Source of the DNA: SAR86 cluster bacterium | GTDB taxonomy: Bacteria > Pseudomonadota > Gammaproteobacteria > Magnimaribacterales > Magnimaribacteraceae | Assembly (NCBI GenBank): GCA_029268615.1 | Contig: JAQWNM010000009.1 | Location: 62,001 to 126,000 of the forward strand | Direction of reading: 5' to 3' | DNA length: 64,000 nucleotides | Shown here: piece by piece, positions 53,322 through 61,516 of the stretch | Layout: every line of letters starts with the position of its first letter | Position numbering within the stretch: position 1 is the stretch's first letter | Position numbers and translations under genes: made by a program | Notes under the pieces: generated by a model | What the model saw: only the letters and a program-made list of their open reading frames with translations | What the model was told of the DNA's origin: nothing | The model's database searches: none

Positions 53322-53786
53322 ATGGTCAGTGCGGATGAATTTATTGTTTTGCAGGACAGAATTGAGATTCAAGAGACCTCAATAGCTTATACTTTTGCTT
53401 TAGATTCAAGGAACTGGGAACTTCTTAAAAATATCTTTACGGAAGATGCCACAGCAATATATGGAAGTGATGAAATTGGCTTAAAAATTTCATGTTCTTC
53501 TCGACAAGAAATTATAGAAATGTGTCAAAATAGTCTAAATGGTTGCGGTCCTACTCAGCATCTTTTTAGTAATTTTAGAATTAATTTGAATGGAAATATT
53601 GCTTCTTCTGTATGCTACGCACAAATTGGACATGTTGGAAAAGAACCCAACCAAAATGAATACTGGGAAATATGGGCAGAGTATCATGATAACTGGACAA
53701 AAATAGATAAGGGATGGAGAATAAACGATAGAAAAATGATAGTTACTCAAGAGTTTGGTGACAGAGAGAAAGTACTAGGTCCTTAA
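53322..53786 (+). CDS. NTF2/SnoaL-like domain protein
   Basis: 154 residues, SnoaL_4-type NTF2 fold: 'RIEIQETSIAYTFALDSRNWELLKNIFTEDA' opening helix pair, 'GCGPTQHLFSNFRINLNGN' strand with the conserved His, 'WEIWAEYHDNWTKIDKGWRINDRKM' terminal strands. The fold is shared with ketosteroid isomerase and with dehydratases; I do not see the KSI catalytic arrangement clearly. First gene of the rightward operon with FadE and two MaoC proteins. Confidence 0.82.
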   Translation: MVSADEFIVLQDRIEIQETSIAYTFALDSRNWELLKNIFTEDATAIYGSDEIGLKISCSSRQEIIEMCQNSLNGCGPTQHLFSNFRINLNGNIASSVCYAQIGHVGKEPNQNEYWEIWAEYHDNWTKIDKGWRINDRKMIVTQEFGDREKVLGP

Positions 53787-53819
53787 GTTACTTAACTAAT
53801 TTTATTTTAACTCTATAAA

Positions 53820-55007
53820 ATGAACTTTAATTTTAATCAAGACGAACAAAACTTTATTTCCGAAGTGAAAGAATTTATTTCTAAGGAAAAAAAGAAACCC
53901 AATGCCCACATAGTTTTTGCTCCTAATAGAGAGGCGGATGCTGTAACAAAAGTTGATAGCCCTGAAAGAAGAGCCTTTATGAAAACATTATCTAAAAAAG
54001 GATATTTAGGGATGTCATGGCCAAAAAAATATGGTGGGCAAGAAAAACCTGAAATATATGATTATTTACTAGGAGAAGAATTGGCTTCGGAAGGAGCCCC
54101 TACACCTGGTAAAGGAGTTGGTTCTATAGGTCAAACAATAATTAGGCAGTGTTCTGAAAAATTAAAAGATGAATTCTTGCCTAAAATACTGAATGCTGAG
54201 ATAGAGTTTGCCCTTGGTTACAGTGAACCAAGTGCAGGTTCAGACTTAGCCTCTCTAAAACTAAAAGCTGAAAGAAAAGACAATGGATGGTTATTGAATG
54301 GTCAAAAAATCTGGACTTCATCTGCCCATTTTGCTGAGTGGTTGTGGTTAGCAGCCAGAACTGATACATCCCATAAGCATAAAGGAATAAGCGTATTCTT
54401 AGTCCCTATGGATGATCCTGGAATAACAGTTCATCCCATTAAAACTGTAGGAGAACATAAAACAAATACAGTATTCTTAGAAGATGTTTGGGTTTCTGAT
54501 GATTATGTAGTTGGTGAAATCAATAAAGGGTGGACGTATATTTGTGAAGCGCTCAATTATGAAAGATTTACTTTTTATACAGTAGGTCCTTTGGAGAGGA
54601 AATTAGAACTCCTTATTAATCTGATAAAAGAGAATAAAAGAGATCAAATATTTCTCAAAGAATACCCGGACATTAGACAAAATATTGCGTCTTTAGCTAC
54701 TGACGTAGAAAGAGCCAAAATGTTACAGAGAAAAGTACTTTGCGAAGCCTTAAAGGAAGAAGTGCCAACTTCAGAAGCTGCTATGTTTAAATTATTTAGT
54801 ACTGAACTTCATCAAAAAATAGCAAATCTAGCTATGGATATTTTGAGTTGGGAAGGACTTTTCCATAAAGATGGAAAAGATGCAATTGAAGATGGTAAAT
54901 GGGAATGGTCATATAGAGGCACCTTAGTAGACACAATAGGAGCTGGAGCTTCTGAGATTCAGAAAAATACGATAGCAAAAAAAGCTTTGAATTTACCTCT
55001 TAAATAA
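53820..55007 (+). CDS. Acyl-CoA dehydrogenase, catalytic type
   Basis: 395 residues. 'SWPKKYGGQEKPEIYDYLLGEELASEGAP', 'FALGYSEPSAGSDLASL', 'NGQKIWTSSAHFAEW', 'GASEIQKNTIAKKALNLP'. Medium-chain catalytic position is Gly, but 'LNYERFTFYTVGPLE' provides Glu at the isovaleryl-type position. This resembles FadE29/ChsE-type catalytic subunits. Stop codon directly abuts the ATG of the MaoC gene (TAAATG), so it is coupled to the hydratase pair, as in the mycobacterial igr operon where dehydrogenase genes precede chsH2-chsH1. Confidence 0.9.
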   Translation: MNFNFNQDEQNFISEVKEFISKEKKKPNAHIVFAPNREADAVTKVDSPERRAFMKTLSKKGYLGMSWPKKYGGQEKPEIYDYLLGEELASEGAPTPGKGVGSIGQTIIRQCSEKLKDEFLPKILNAEIEFALGYSEPSAGSDLASLKLKAERKDNGWLLNGQKIWTSSAHFAEWLWLAARTDTSHKHKGISVFLVPMDDPGITVHPIKTVGEHKTNTVFLEDVWVSDDYVVGEINKGWTYICEALNYERFTFYTVGPLERKLELLINLIKENKRDQIFLKEYPDIRQNIASLATDVERAKMLQRKVLCEALKEEVPTSEAAMFKLFSTELHQKIANLAMDILSWEGLFHKDGKDAIEDGKWEWSYRGTLVDTIGAGASEIQKNTIAKKALNLPLK

Positions 55008-55517
55008 ATGCATTCAATACCTGAGAAAGTAAAAAACTGGATAGGAAAAGTAGTAGTAACTGAAACAGAAGTCATAACAGTTGAAAGAGGTTTATGGCAA
55101 AATTATTGCGCTGCTATAGAGGATGGTAACGATCTTTATTGGAACTCTGAAGTTGCGCTAGAATATACAGATGGACTTATCTCACCTCCGGGGATGCTAC
55201 CTTCATGGTCTGCCAGCAATGAATGGGAGCCAAACCAAAAAGACAGAAATAGACCAATGGAACTTCATTTTTTACTCAAAGAAGCATTAAATCTTGAATT
55301 AGGAATAGTTGCTGGTATTAAGTTTAAATACTTCGAGCCTGTAAGATCTGGAGATAAAATAACTTCGGAGCAAAAACTTATGTCTGTGAGTGAACTAATG
55401 GAAACAAAATTGGGTCTAGGTAGAAAATGGAATATAGACGTAATATACACAAATCAAAACAAAGACTTGGTAGGCCTTCAATCAGTTAGAATGATGGCTT
55501 ACACAAAAAATAAATGA
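55008..55517 (+). CDS. MaoC-like hydratase subunit (FAS1-type N-terminal hotdog; ChsH2-N-like)
   Basis: 169 residues, one hotdog domain of the MaoC_dehydrat_N type: 'IPEKVKNWIGKVVVTETEVITVERGLWQNYCAAIEDGNDLYW' then 'SPPGMLPSWSASNEW', 'FEPVRSGDKITSEQKL'. It lacks the hydratase-2 D-x-x-P-x-H motif, so it should be the non-catalytic or substrate-shaping partner of the next protein. In Mycobacterium the equivalent ChsH2 is fused to DUF35; here it is not, and DUF35 is a separate protein at 57196. Four-nt overlap (ATGA) with the next gene. Confidence 0.82.
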   Translation: MHSIPEKVKNWIGKVVVTETEVITVERGLWQNYCAAIEDGNDLYWNSEVALEYTDGLISPPGMLPSWSASNEWEPNQKDRNRPMELHFLLKEALNLELGIVAGIKFKYFEPVRSGDKITSEQKLMSVSELMETKLGLGRKWNIDVIYTNQNKDLVGLQSVRMMAYTKNK

Positions 55518-55984
55518 ATATAAATGAAATAGAAGTGGGGTATAAACTTCCAGTATTCACTTCTAAAACTTCAGTAAAATCTATCCAAATGGGTGCTATT
55601 ACTAGTAGAGACTGGCAACCATTACATAGAGATCAGACTTGGTCTAAAGAAGTAGGAAAATTACCAGATATTATAATGAATAACTATACTTATTCTGGCT
55701 GGTTAAGTAGATATATAACTGACTGGGCTGGTCCTAGCAGTAGGATAGGTGAGTTAGATTTTAAAATGATCACTCCTATCATTCCTAATGACCTAATGGT
55801 GTTTCAAGGTGAGATAACCAAGATATCTAAATGTAATAAAAATATAACTTGGTTCTTTATAGATATTTCAATATTAGTGCAAGATAACAAGGTAACTGAT
55901 TCAAGTGCAAAAGTTGCCATTCCACATAATAATAATCCTGTAAATAGTCCTTGGAAACTTAAAAAAGAAGACTGGAATCCTTAA
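55514..55984 (+). CDS. MaoC-like hydratase subunit (ChsH1-like)
   Basis: 156 residues, hotdog domain with the hydratase-2 catalytic motif in the form 'SRDWQPLHRD' (Asp and His of the D-x-x-P-x-H dyad). 'YTYSGWLSRYITDWAG' is the central-helix region seen in ChsH1. With the preceding protein it should form a heteromeric enoyl-CoA hydratase for a bulky, steroid-type side-chain enoyl-CoA. Convergent with the P450 gene, 3 nt between stop codons. Confidence 0.85.
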   Translation: MNINEIEVGYKLPVFTSKTSVKSIQMGAITSRDWQPLHRDQTWSKEVGKLPDIIMNNYTYSGWLSRYITDWAGPSSRIGELDFKMITPIIPNDLMVFQGEITKISKCNKNITWFFIDISILVQDNKVTDSSAKVAIPHNNNPVNSPWKLKKEDWNP

Positions 55985-55987
55985 GGT

Positions 55988-57190
55988 CTAGGATGGATCA
56001 AATTCTATAGGCACATGCCTATACCCTTGCAAAAACTCACTAAAGGTCCTCTCAACTTCTTCTTCTATTAATTTAAATTTAGGAATAGCAGATAGAATCT
56101 CTTCAATAATAACTCTTCCTTCAAGCTTAGCTAGATGTTGACCGAGGCATTTATGTGGACCATGACCAAAATTGACACTCCTCTTGGGTATTGGTCTAGT
56201 TACGTCGAATTTATCAGGATTATCAAATTCCCTTTCATCCCTGCCAGCTGATTGATAAAGATAGATCACGGAATCTCCTTTTTTCATTTCTTTTCCATGT
56301 AACTCGATATCCTTATTTAATTTTCTACCTAAAATATTAGTTGGGTGATCATATCTTACGCACTCTTCAAAAGCATTAGGAATTAATGAGAAATCATTTC
56401 TTAATATTTCAAGTTGATTTGGGTCCTGATTAAGATAATAAAATAAATTAGCTATGTTATAAGGTACTGTATCTGCTCCAGTTATTATTAACATACTGGT
56501 GTTACCCATAATTTGTTCATCACTCATCCATAGATCTTCTCTGACTTGCTTATTTATCCATGCATTGATATGACTTGGAGAAGGCGGCGTATCCTCCCTC
56601 CATTCTGCAGCCAATTGCAACATTAACCCCATACACTGACCAAAAGCTTCCTGCCCTCTAGGAGTAACTCCCATAATTTCAGGGTCTCTTTCGTAAAATA
56701 TATCAATTAATTCTCGCGCCTGGAGAGCGGTCTTTCTTTCCAGTCCAATCATATCTGTGATGCTAAATAAGGCTACTTTCCTTGCAATCTCATGAATATC
56801 CAGTTTTCCTAATTTCAATGATGCTTTTAACTCTTCTTGAGTCAATACACGAATCTTATCTTCTAATTCAGCAATAGATGATTGTGTATATCTATCAGCA
56901 ATAGTGTTTCTATAATCTCGGTGATCGGCGCCATCATTTGAAGGTATTGATACACTCCCAGGTCCCGAGTCTTCTCCTAATAACAATGGTGGCGGTGAAG
57001 TACCTTCTACGGACGTATAATCTTTATATGAGCCTAGATGAGCATTCCAAATATCTTCAAAACGACTTAAGGCCCAAGTGCCCCCAAAGTCATCCATGCG
57101 ATGTACAGGGTCTTCATCTCTCATTAACTTATAAATTGTCCATGGATCATTCCAGAATTCCTTCGAGTAGGGGTTATAGTTAATTTTCAT
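55988..57190 (-). CDS. Cytochrome P450 of the steroid-type side-chain operon
   Basis: About 400 residues from ATG 57190; a TTG at 57214 would overlap the DUF35 gene and is less likely. I-helix 'ITGADTVPYNI', ExxR 'FEECVR', heme loop 'FGHGPHKCLGQ' with Cys about 348, followed by 'HLAKLEGRVIIEE'. Soluble, class I. It is the last gene of the operon TonB-crotonase-SDR-FadE-Ltp2-DUF35-P450. By context it could be the counterpart of CYP125/CYP142, which oxidise the sterol C26/C27 end, but subfamily cannot be fixed by eye. Confidence 0.92.
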   Translation of the reverse strand: MKINYNPYSKEFWNDPWTIYKLMRDEDPVHRMDDFGGTWALSRFEDIWNAHLGSYKDYTSVEGTSPPPLLLGEDSGPGSVSIPSNDGADHRDYRNTIADRYTQSSIAELEDKIRVLTQEELKASLKLGKLDIHEIARKVALFSITDMIGLERKTALQARELIDIFYERDPEIMGVTPRGQEAFGQCMGLMLQLAAEWREDTPPSPSHINAWINKQVREDLWMSDEQIMGNTSMLIITGADTVPYNIANLFYYLNQDPNQLEILRNDFSLIPNAFEECVRYDHPTNILGRKLNKDIELHGKEMKKGDSVIYLYQSAGRDEREFDNPDKFDVTRPIPKRSVNFGHGPHKCLGQHLAKLEGRVIIEEILSAIPKFKLIEEEVERTFSEFLQGYRHVPIEFDPS

Positions 57191-57195
57191 ATGAA

Positions 57196-57636
57196 TTAAG
57201 TTATAAGTGTCCAATAAGGTAAGGCAACATCATCCGCCATTTTTTCGAAACTAACTTTTACCTCATCATTTATATCAAATTTTACCTCTTCTAAGCTCTT
57301 GATGTCGCCATGTTCTTTTGTTTTTAATCTACCTATCATTCTTATTGATGGATACTCTTTTAGAGCAACTAATGCGACTATATAGGGACTAAGCTCTTCA
57401 AAAGCTGGTAATAATGGCGGTCTAGGAACCACAAAAGAATATATTGTACCTTCTCCAGAACACTTTTTCCAAACCGAAGAAAGAGAATTACAATAAGGGC
57501 ACATTGGCCTAGGTGGGAACCTAGGCTCATCACAAGATGAGCAATGTTGAACTACTAATTTTGATTCTAATGTTGATTTCCAAAAGATTTCATCATGAAC
57601 ATCATCAGTACCTGGCAAAGGAATATTTTTAATCAT
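57196..57636 (-). CDS. DUF35 / OB-fold zinc-ribbon protein, aldolase partner
   Basis: 146 residues. N-terminal helix ('HDEIFWKSTLESKLVVQHC'), zinc ribbon with two CxxC pairs ('CSSCDEPRFPPRPMCPYC') and C-terminal OB fold ('GEGTIYSFVVPRPP', 'PYIVALVALKEYP', 'FDINDEVKVSFEK'). DUF35 proteins pair with thiolase-like enzymes; in the ChsH2-Ltp2 system the DUF35 domain is required for retro-aldol removal of the last three side-chain carbons. Here it is 2 nt from the Ltp2-like gene, supporting that pairing. Confidence 0.9.
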   Translation of the reverse strand: MIKNIPLPGTDDVHDEIFWKSTLESKLVVQHCSSCDEPRFPPRPMCPYCNSLSSVWKKCSGEGTIYSFVVPRPPLLPAFEELSPYIVALVALKEYPSIRMIGRLKTKEHGDIKSLEEVKFDINDEVKVSFEKMADDVALPYWTLIT

Positions 57637-57638
57637 GA

Positions 57639-58784
57639 CTAATCTCCTTTCAAAAGAATTGCCGCATTAGGTGTTGCATCACATGTTGTGACCAAAGAAA
57701 GCTTAGCATCTTTTACCTGTGAAGTAGACGTGCCTCTTATCTGACGTACACCTTCAACCACTAGATTCATCCCATGCAAATATACTTCAGACATACCCCC
57801 TCCTGATGTGTTTACTGGAAGCAAACCATCTAAATCTATTCCACCTTCAGAAATTATTCCTAATGCCTCACCCTGTCCACAAAACTGATATGCCTCCAGT
57901 GAAAAGGGGATCATAGGAGAAAAAGCATCGTAAAATTGAGCAACATCAATATCGTTAACTGAATAATCTGACTGTCTGTAAAGATTTTTAGCTGTAGTAT
58001 AAGAAGAGCTTATCAAAGGGTTAGAGCCATGGTAATCTGTCATAAGTTGATGCTGGTCAGACATTCCCTGTGAATAAGAGTGAATATAAGCAGGCTTTTG
58101 TTTTAATTTATTGGCTCTTTGTTCTGAGACTATGACGACCGCTATAGCACCATCACTTTCTAAACAATTATCAAACAAACATAAAGGATCTGAAATCATT
58201 CTTGCTTCCATATAATCATCAAACGAAAGTTCTTTATCATGCATCAAGGCTTTTTCATTATTGTTGGCATATTTTCTCAATGAAAGAGCTATATGAGCCA
58301 TGTCTTCTCTGCTATAAGAGTATTCATGTAAATACCTTCTCATAAGCATAGAACTTTCATCGGCAGGCCTAACAAGTCCAAAGGGTCTTGACCACTTCCA
58401 ATGATCATACATTCTTTCTTCTGCATGTGACCACATTCTGCTGGAAGGATCTCCCCTTTTTCTTGACCTCCAGACTACACCTACTTCTGAAATTCCACTG
58501 GCAATAGACATTGCTACTTGACCTATAGCTGCACAACTAGCTCCTCCTCCATAAGGTGCTTCGCTCCAGTAATGCATTTCGCCAAAGCCTAAATTTCTAG
58601 CTATCTCAAAGCCTTCCGTTTCTTCAAAAGTGTAACTGCCTAAAGAATCCACTTCCCTGGGTTCAATACCCGCATCATCTAAAGCGCTCTTAATAGCTTT
58701 GCAAGCTAGAATTAACTCTGTATCTTTAGACTTCTTTTCAAATACTGTTTGTCCTATTCCAACAATAGCTGTCTTGTCTTTCAT
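57639..58784 (-). CDS. Thiolase-like steroid side-chain aldolase (Ltp2-like)
   Basis: 381 residues, non-decarboxylating thiolase fold of the SCP-x/lipid-transfer group. 'TAIVGIGQTVF' opening, 'SEAPYGGGASCAAIGQVAMSIASG', 'VAQFYDAFSPMIPFSLEAYQFCGQGE', 'LPVNTSGGGMSEVYLHGMN'. Length and wording fit Ltp2, which with DUF35 cleaves the steroid C17 side chain releasing propionyl-CoA and a 17-ketosteroid. Whether the Cys in ASCAA corresponds to the thiolase nucleophile or is non-catalytic as in Ltp2 needs an alignment. 4 nt before comes the dehydrogenase. Confidence 0.87.
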   Translation of the reverse strand: MKDKTAIVGIGQTVFEKKSKDTELILACKAIKSALDDAGIEPREVDSLGSYTFEETEGFEIARNLGFGEMHYWSEAPYGGGASCAAIGQVAMSIASGISEVGVVWRSRKRGDPSSRMWSHAEERMYDHWKWSRPFGLVRPADESSMLMRRYLHEYSYSREDMAHIALSLRKYANNNEKALMHDKELSFDDYMEARMISDPLCLFDNCLESDGAIAVVIVSEQRANKLKQKPAYIHSYSQGMSDQHQLMTDYHGSNPLISSSYTTAKNLYRQSDYSVNDIDVAQFYDAFSPMIPFSLEAYQFCGQGEALGIISEGGIDLDGLLPVNTSGGGMSEVYLHGMNLVVEGVRQIRGTSTSQVKDAKLSLVTTCDATPNAAILLKGD

Positions 58785-58787
58785 GAA

Positions 58788-59954
58788 TTATTTTCTTGGC
58801 AACTTTAGCCTATTGGCTATATTATTTTTTTGGATTGCCGAAGAACCGCCTATAATTGGCATTGCTAACATGTCCCTTACATATCTTTCCATATCAAAAT
58901 CACGAACATATCCGTAAGCTCCTAGAACCTTTTGACATGTAAGTACTATATCTAATGCTGTTTCTGTGACGAATAGTTTGGCCATAGACATTTGTACTGT
59001 GCCGTCTTCTTCCTGATCGGCTAACCATGCTCCTTGATAAGTCATTAGTTTACAGGCTTCTAGGTTAGTTTTTACTTCTGAAAGCATATGTCGTACTGAT
59101 TGATTATGACAAATAGGTCTACCAAATTGAATTCTCTCTTGGGAGTATTGCCAAGCGTCTTCTACAGCTGCTCTAGCAATGCCTAAAGCCAAAGCTGCAA
59201 CTTCAATCTTTTCAACCTCTAGACCTGAACTTATTATTTTACTCCAGCCATTATTCCAACCCTCCTCTCCACCAAATATATTTTCTTTAGGGACTCTGAC
59301 ATTATCAAAAGTTACATCACATGTTCCGCCTACCCCTTTTTGTCCTAAAGTTTTTTGTGGTTCTATGGTGATACCGTCTATCGATGGAGGGATAAGAATT
59401 ATAGAAAGATTTTTATGTCTTTCTTCTTCGGGTCCTGTTCTTACAATTGTATAAATATAATCCGTTATCAATGCACCTGAACACCATCTTTTAGATCCGT
59501 TGATTACAACTTCATCACCTTCAATTTTTGCAGTAGTTCTCACACTTGCTACATCACCACCTACATCTGGTTCACTAATTCCGTAAGAAAAAAGTAATTC
59601 TCCAGAAGCTACTTTAGGTAATAAATCAGATTTCTGCTTTTTACTTCCTGATTCCACTATATTAAGTCCTGCATAACACGCACAAAAGATAAATCCAGAA
59701 GCCATACCTATGCTCCTAGTAGCTAACTCTTCTATAGTAGCTATAGTTGCCAACATATCTCTTCCATTGCCACCATACTCCTCTGGCACAGTTAAAGTGG
59801 TTACACCAAGATCAACAAGTTTTTTAAAAACATCTCTAGGGAAATAGTCATCTTGATCCCATTGATTAACCTTATCTCTAGGCATTTCTTTATCAATAAA
59901 TTGTCTCAAAGTTGATCTAAGCATCACAACATGTTCTGGCTCTTTAAATTGCAT
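58788..59954 (-). CDS. Acyl-CoA dehydrogenase, catalytic type
   Basis: 388 residues. 'TVPEEYGGNGRDMLATIATIEELA', 'FSYGISEPDVGGDVASV', 'INGSKRWCSGALITDYI', 'LGAYGYVRDFDMERYVRDMLAMPIIGGSSAIQKN'. Glu at the isovaleryl-type position in 'LEVEKIEVAALALG'; the medium-chain position is Gly. CaiA/isovaleryl-like overall. Could pair with the Glu-less subunit at 51422 or act as a homotetramer. Two nt after the SDR gene stop. Confidence 0.92.
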   Translation of the reverse strand: MQFKEPEHVVMLRSTLRQFIDKEMPRDKVNQWDQDDYFPRDVFKKLVDLGVTTLTVPEEYGGNGRDMLATIATIEELATRSIGMASGFIFCACYAGLNIVESGSKKQKSDLLPKVASGELLFSYGISEPDVGGDVASVRTTAKIEGDEVVINGSKRWCSGALITDYIYTIVRTGPEEERHKNLSIILIPPSIDGITIEPQKTLGQKGVGGTCDVTFDNVRVPKENIFGGEEGWNNGWSKIISSGLEVEKIEVAALALGIARAAVEDAWQYSQERIQFGRPICHNQSVRHMLSEVKTNLEACKLMTYQGAWLADQEEDGTVQMSMAKLFVTETALDIVLTCQKVLGAYGYVRDFDMERYVRDMLAMPIIGGSSAIQKNNIANRLKLPRK

Positions 59955-59956
59955 TG

Positions 59957-60658
59957 TTACTCAATAGCTCCTAAGTTTGTGTGAAGAATAGTTCCGTTGA
60001 CGACCGGATTTTGAGCACAAAAAAGAATTGCACTGGCTATCTCGCTCGGCTCTATTAATCTCTTTTCACTTGTGTCCTGAGCCATCCCTTCTAATGCCTC
60101 CTCGCTTCCACCTACATAATCTCTCAACATCTCAGTATTAGTAGAGCCAGGACAAACACAAGCTGAATGTATAAATTTACCATCTAAGTCTTTAGTGGTG
60201 CTTTTCATAAGACCTACCATTGCATGTTTTGAAGTTACATACGAACTCATCTGAGGAACTGCCTTAGTAGCAAGAGAAGACCCAACATATACTATAGAAG
60301 AACCCTTATTCATTAAAGGAATTAGCAAAGTATTTAAAATAACAGGTGAAATTAGATTTATTTCTAAAATATTCCTAAAAGAATTGGCTTCAATAGACTC
60401 TACATTATCTCCTGTCATTAAACAGGCATTATGGACTAAACTAATCTGATTCATGCCTTTGCAAGATGATAATAAATCTTCAGAGATCTCTTTTTCCCAG
60501 TTTTTTTGACTTAAATCTACCTTTATATTGTGAACTGAGTCTAAACTTGATTGGGATCTAGATAAATTAATTATTTTATAATCAGATTTATAAAATAATT
60601 TTGAAGTTGCAAGCCCTATCCCTCTACTTCCACCTGTTATAACTAACGCCTTATTCAT
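59957..60658 (-). CDS. Short-chain dehydrogenase/reductase
   Basis: 233 residues. NAD(P) motif 'VITGGSRGIGLATSKLF', 'LVHNACLM' in the NNAG position (Asn kept, altered context), catalytic Ser in 'YVGSSLATKAVPQ', Tyr-x3-Lys 'YVTSK', 'VCPGSTNTEML'. Possibly a 3-hydroxyacyl-CoA or hydroxysteroid dehydrogenase of the side-chain pathway, by context. Confidence 0.9.
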   Translation of the reverse strand: MNKALVITGGSRGIGLATSKLFYKSDYKIINLSRSQSSLDSVHNIKVDLSQKNWEKEISEDLLSSCKGMNQISLVHNACLMTGDNVESIEANSFRNILEINLISPVILNTLLIPLMNKGSSIVYVGSSLATKAVPQMSSYVTSKHAMVGLMKSTTKDLDGKFIHSACVCPGSTNTEMLRDYVGGSEEALEGMAQDTSEKRLIEPSEIASAILFCAQNPVVNGTILHTNLGAIE

Positions 60659-60693
60659 AGAAAAAAAGAGAGGGCATTCTTAAATAATTTTAA

Positions 60694-61488
60694 TTATTTC
60701 TGTATAAACTTAGGTTTTTCTTTTTTAGAAAAAGCTTCAAGTGCAATCTTATGATCTTCCATAAGTTGTGTGACATTTTCAAAGGCAGCAGATCTATCAA
60801 TTATTGAATTCGCCATAACTTTCAACCCTGCGTTTATAGAAGTCTTAGTCCACCTTATAGCATACTTTGCCCCGTCTCTGAGTTGTTCAGCTAAAGCTTG
60901 AACAGAGTCATCAATCTCCTCTTCTGACACAACCTCAGTGATTAAACCCATATCACATGCTGCTTCTGCTTTTATTTGCTCTCCAGTTAATAAGTATTTT
61001 CTTGCTCTTGCATAGCCTATTAATTGAGGCCAAATTACACAACCTCCATCTCCTGCTACCAGACCAACATTAACGTGAGGATCTGCAAATTTAGAGCGAG
61101 GAGTTGCATAAATAAAATCACAAAATAGTGCTAGAGAACATCCTAAGCCTATTGCAGGTCCATTAACTTTAGCAATAATTGGTTTCTCCATATCGAGCAT
61201 GGTATTTTGTATCTTTCTATCATGAGCAATTGTATAGGAGGTCGCTAGTGGGTCTCCATGTACCCTTAAAAGCCATTTTAAATCCCCTCCAGCGCAGAAT
61301 GCTTTTCCTGCTCCTGTTAAGATAATAATATCAACTTCATCATCAAATTCTGCATCTATAAAGATGGTAGAGAAATCCATATGCATATCTTCGCTTACAG
61401 CATTCAAGTCATCTGGTCTATTAATCGTTATAGTTAAAATACCATCTTTTTTATCAATTTTTAAATCCTTATATTTTGAGTAATCCAT
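60694..61488 (-). CDS. Enoyl-CoA hydratase/isomerase family protein
   Basis: 264-residue crotonase. 'ILTITINRPDDLNAVSEDM', 'IIILTGAGKAFCAGGDLKWL', 'IAKVNGPAIGLGCSLALFCDF', 'DPHVNVGLVAGDGGCVIWPQLIG' where hydratases have a catalytic Glu in 'G..P..G', 'KAEACDMGLITEVV'. Related to the crotonase at 49698 (both have 'VKVGLVAG/VNVGLVAG'). Second gene of the TonB operon, 28 nt after the receptor in transcription order. Confidence 0.9.
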   Translation of the reverse strand: MDYSKYKDLKIDKKDGILTITINRPDDLNAVSEDMHMDFSTIFIDAEFDDEVDIIILTGAGKAFCAGGDLKWLLRVHGDPLATSYTIAHDRKIQNTMLDMEKPIIAKVNGPAIGLGCSLALFCDFIYATPRSKFADPHVNVGLVAGDGGCVIWPQLIGYARARKYLLTGEQIKAEAACDMGLITEVVSEEEIDDSVQALAEQLRDGAKYAIRWTKTSINAGLKVMANSIIDRSAAFENVTQLMEDHKIALEAFSKKEKPKFIQK

Positions 61489-61516
61489 AACTTATTCCTT
61501 GATTTTTGATGTAAGA

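Noticed and set aside
57191-57214. TTG start of the P450 at 57214
   Set aside because: It overlaps the DUF35 gene by 19 nt; ATG 57190 leaves a short gap and begins with P450-like sequence.
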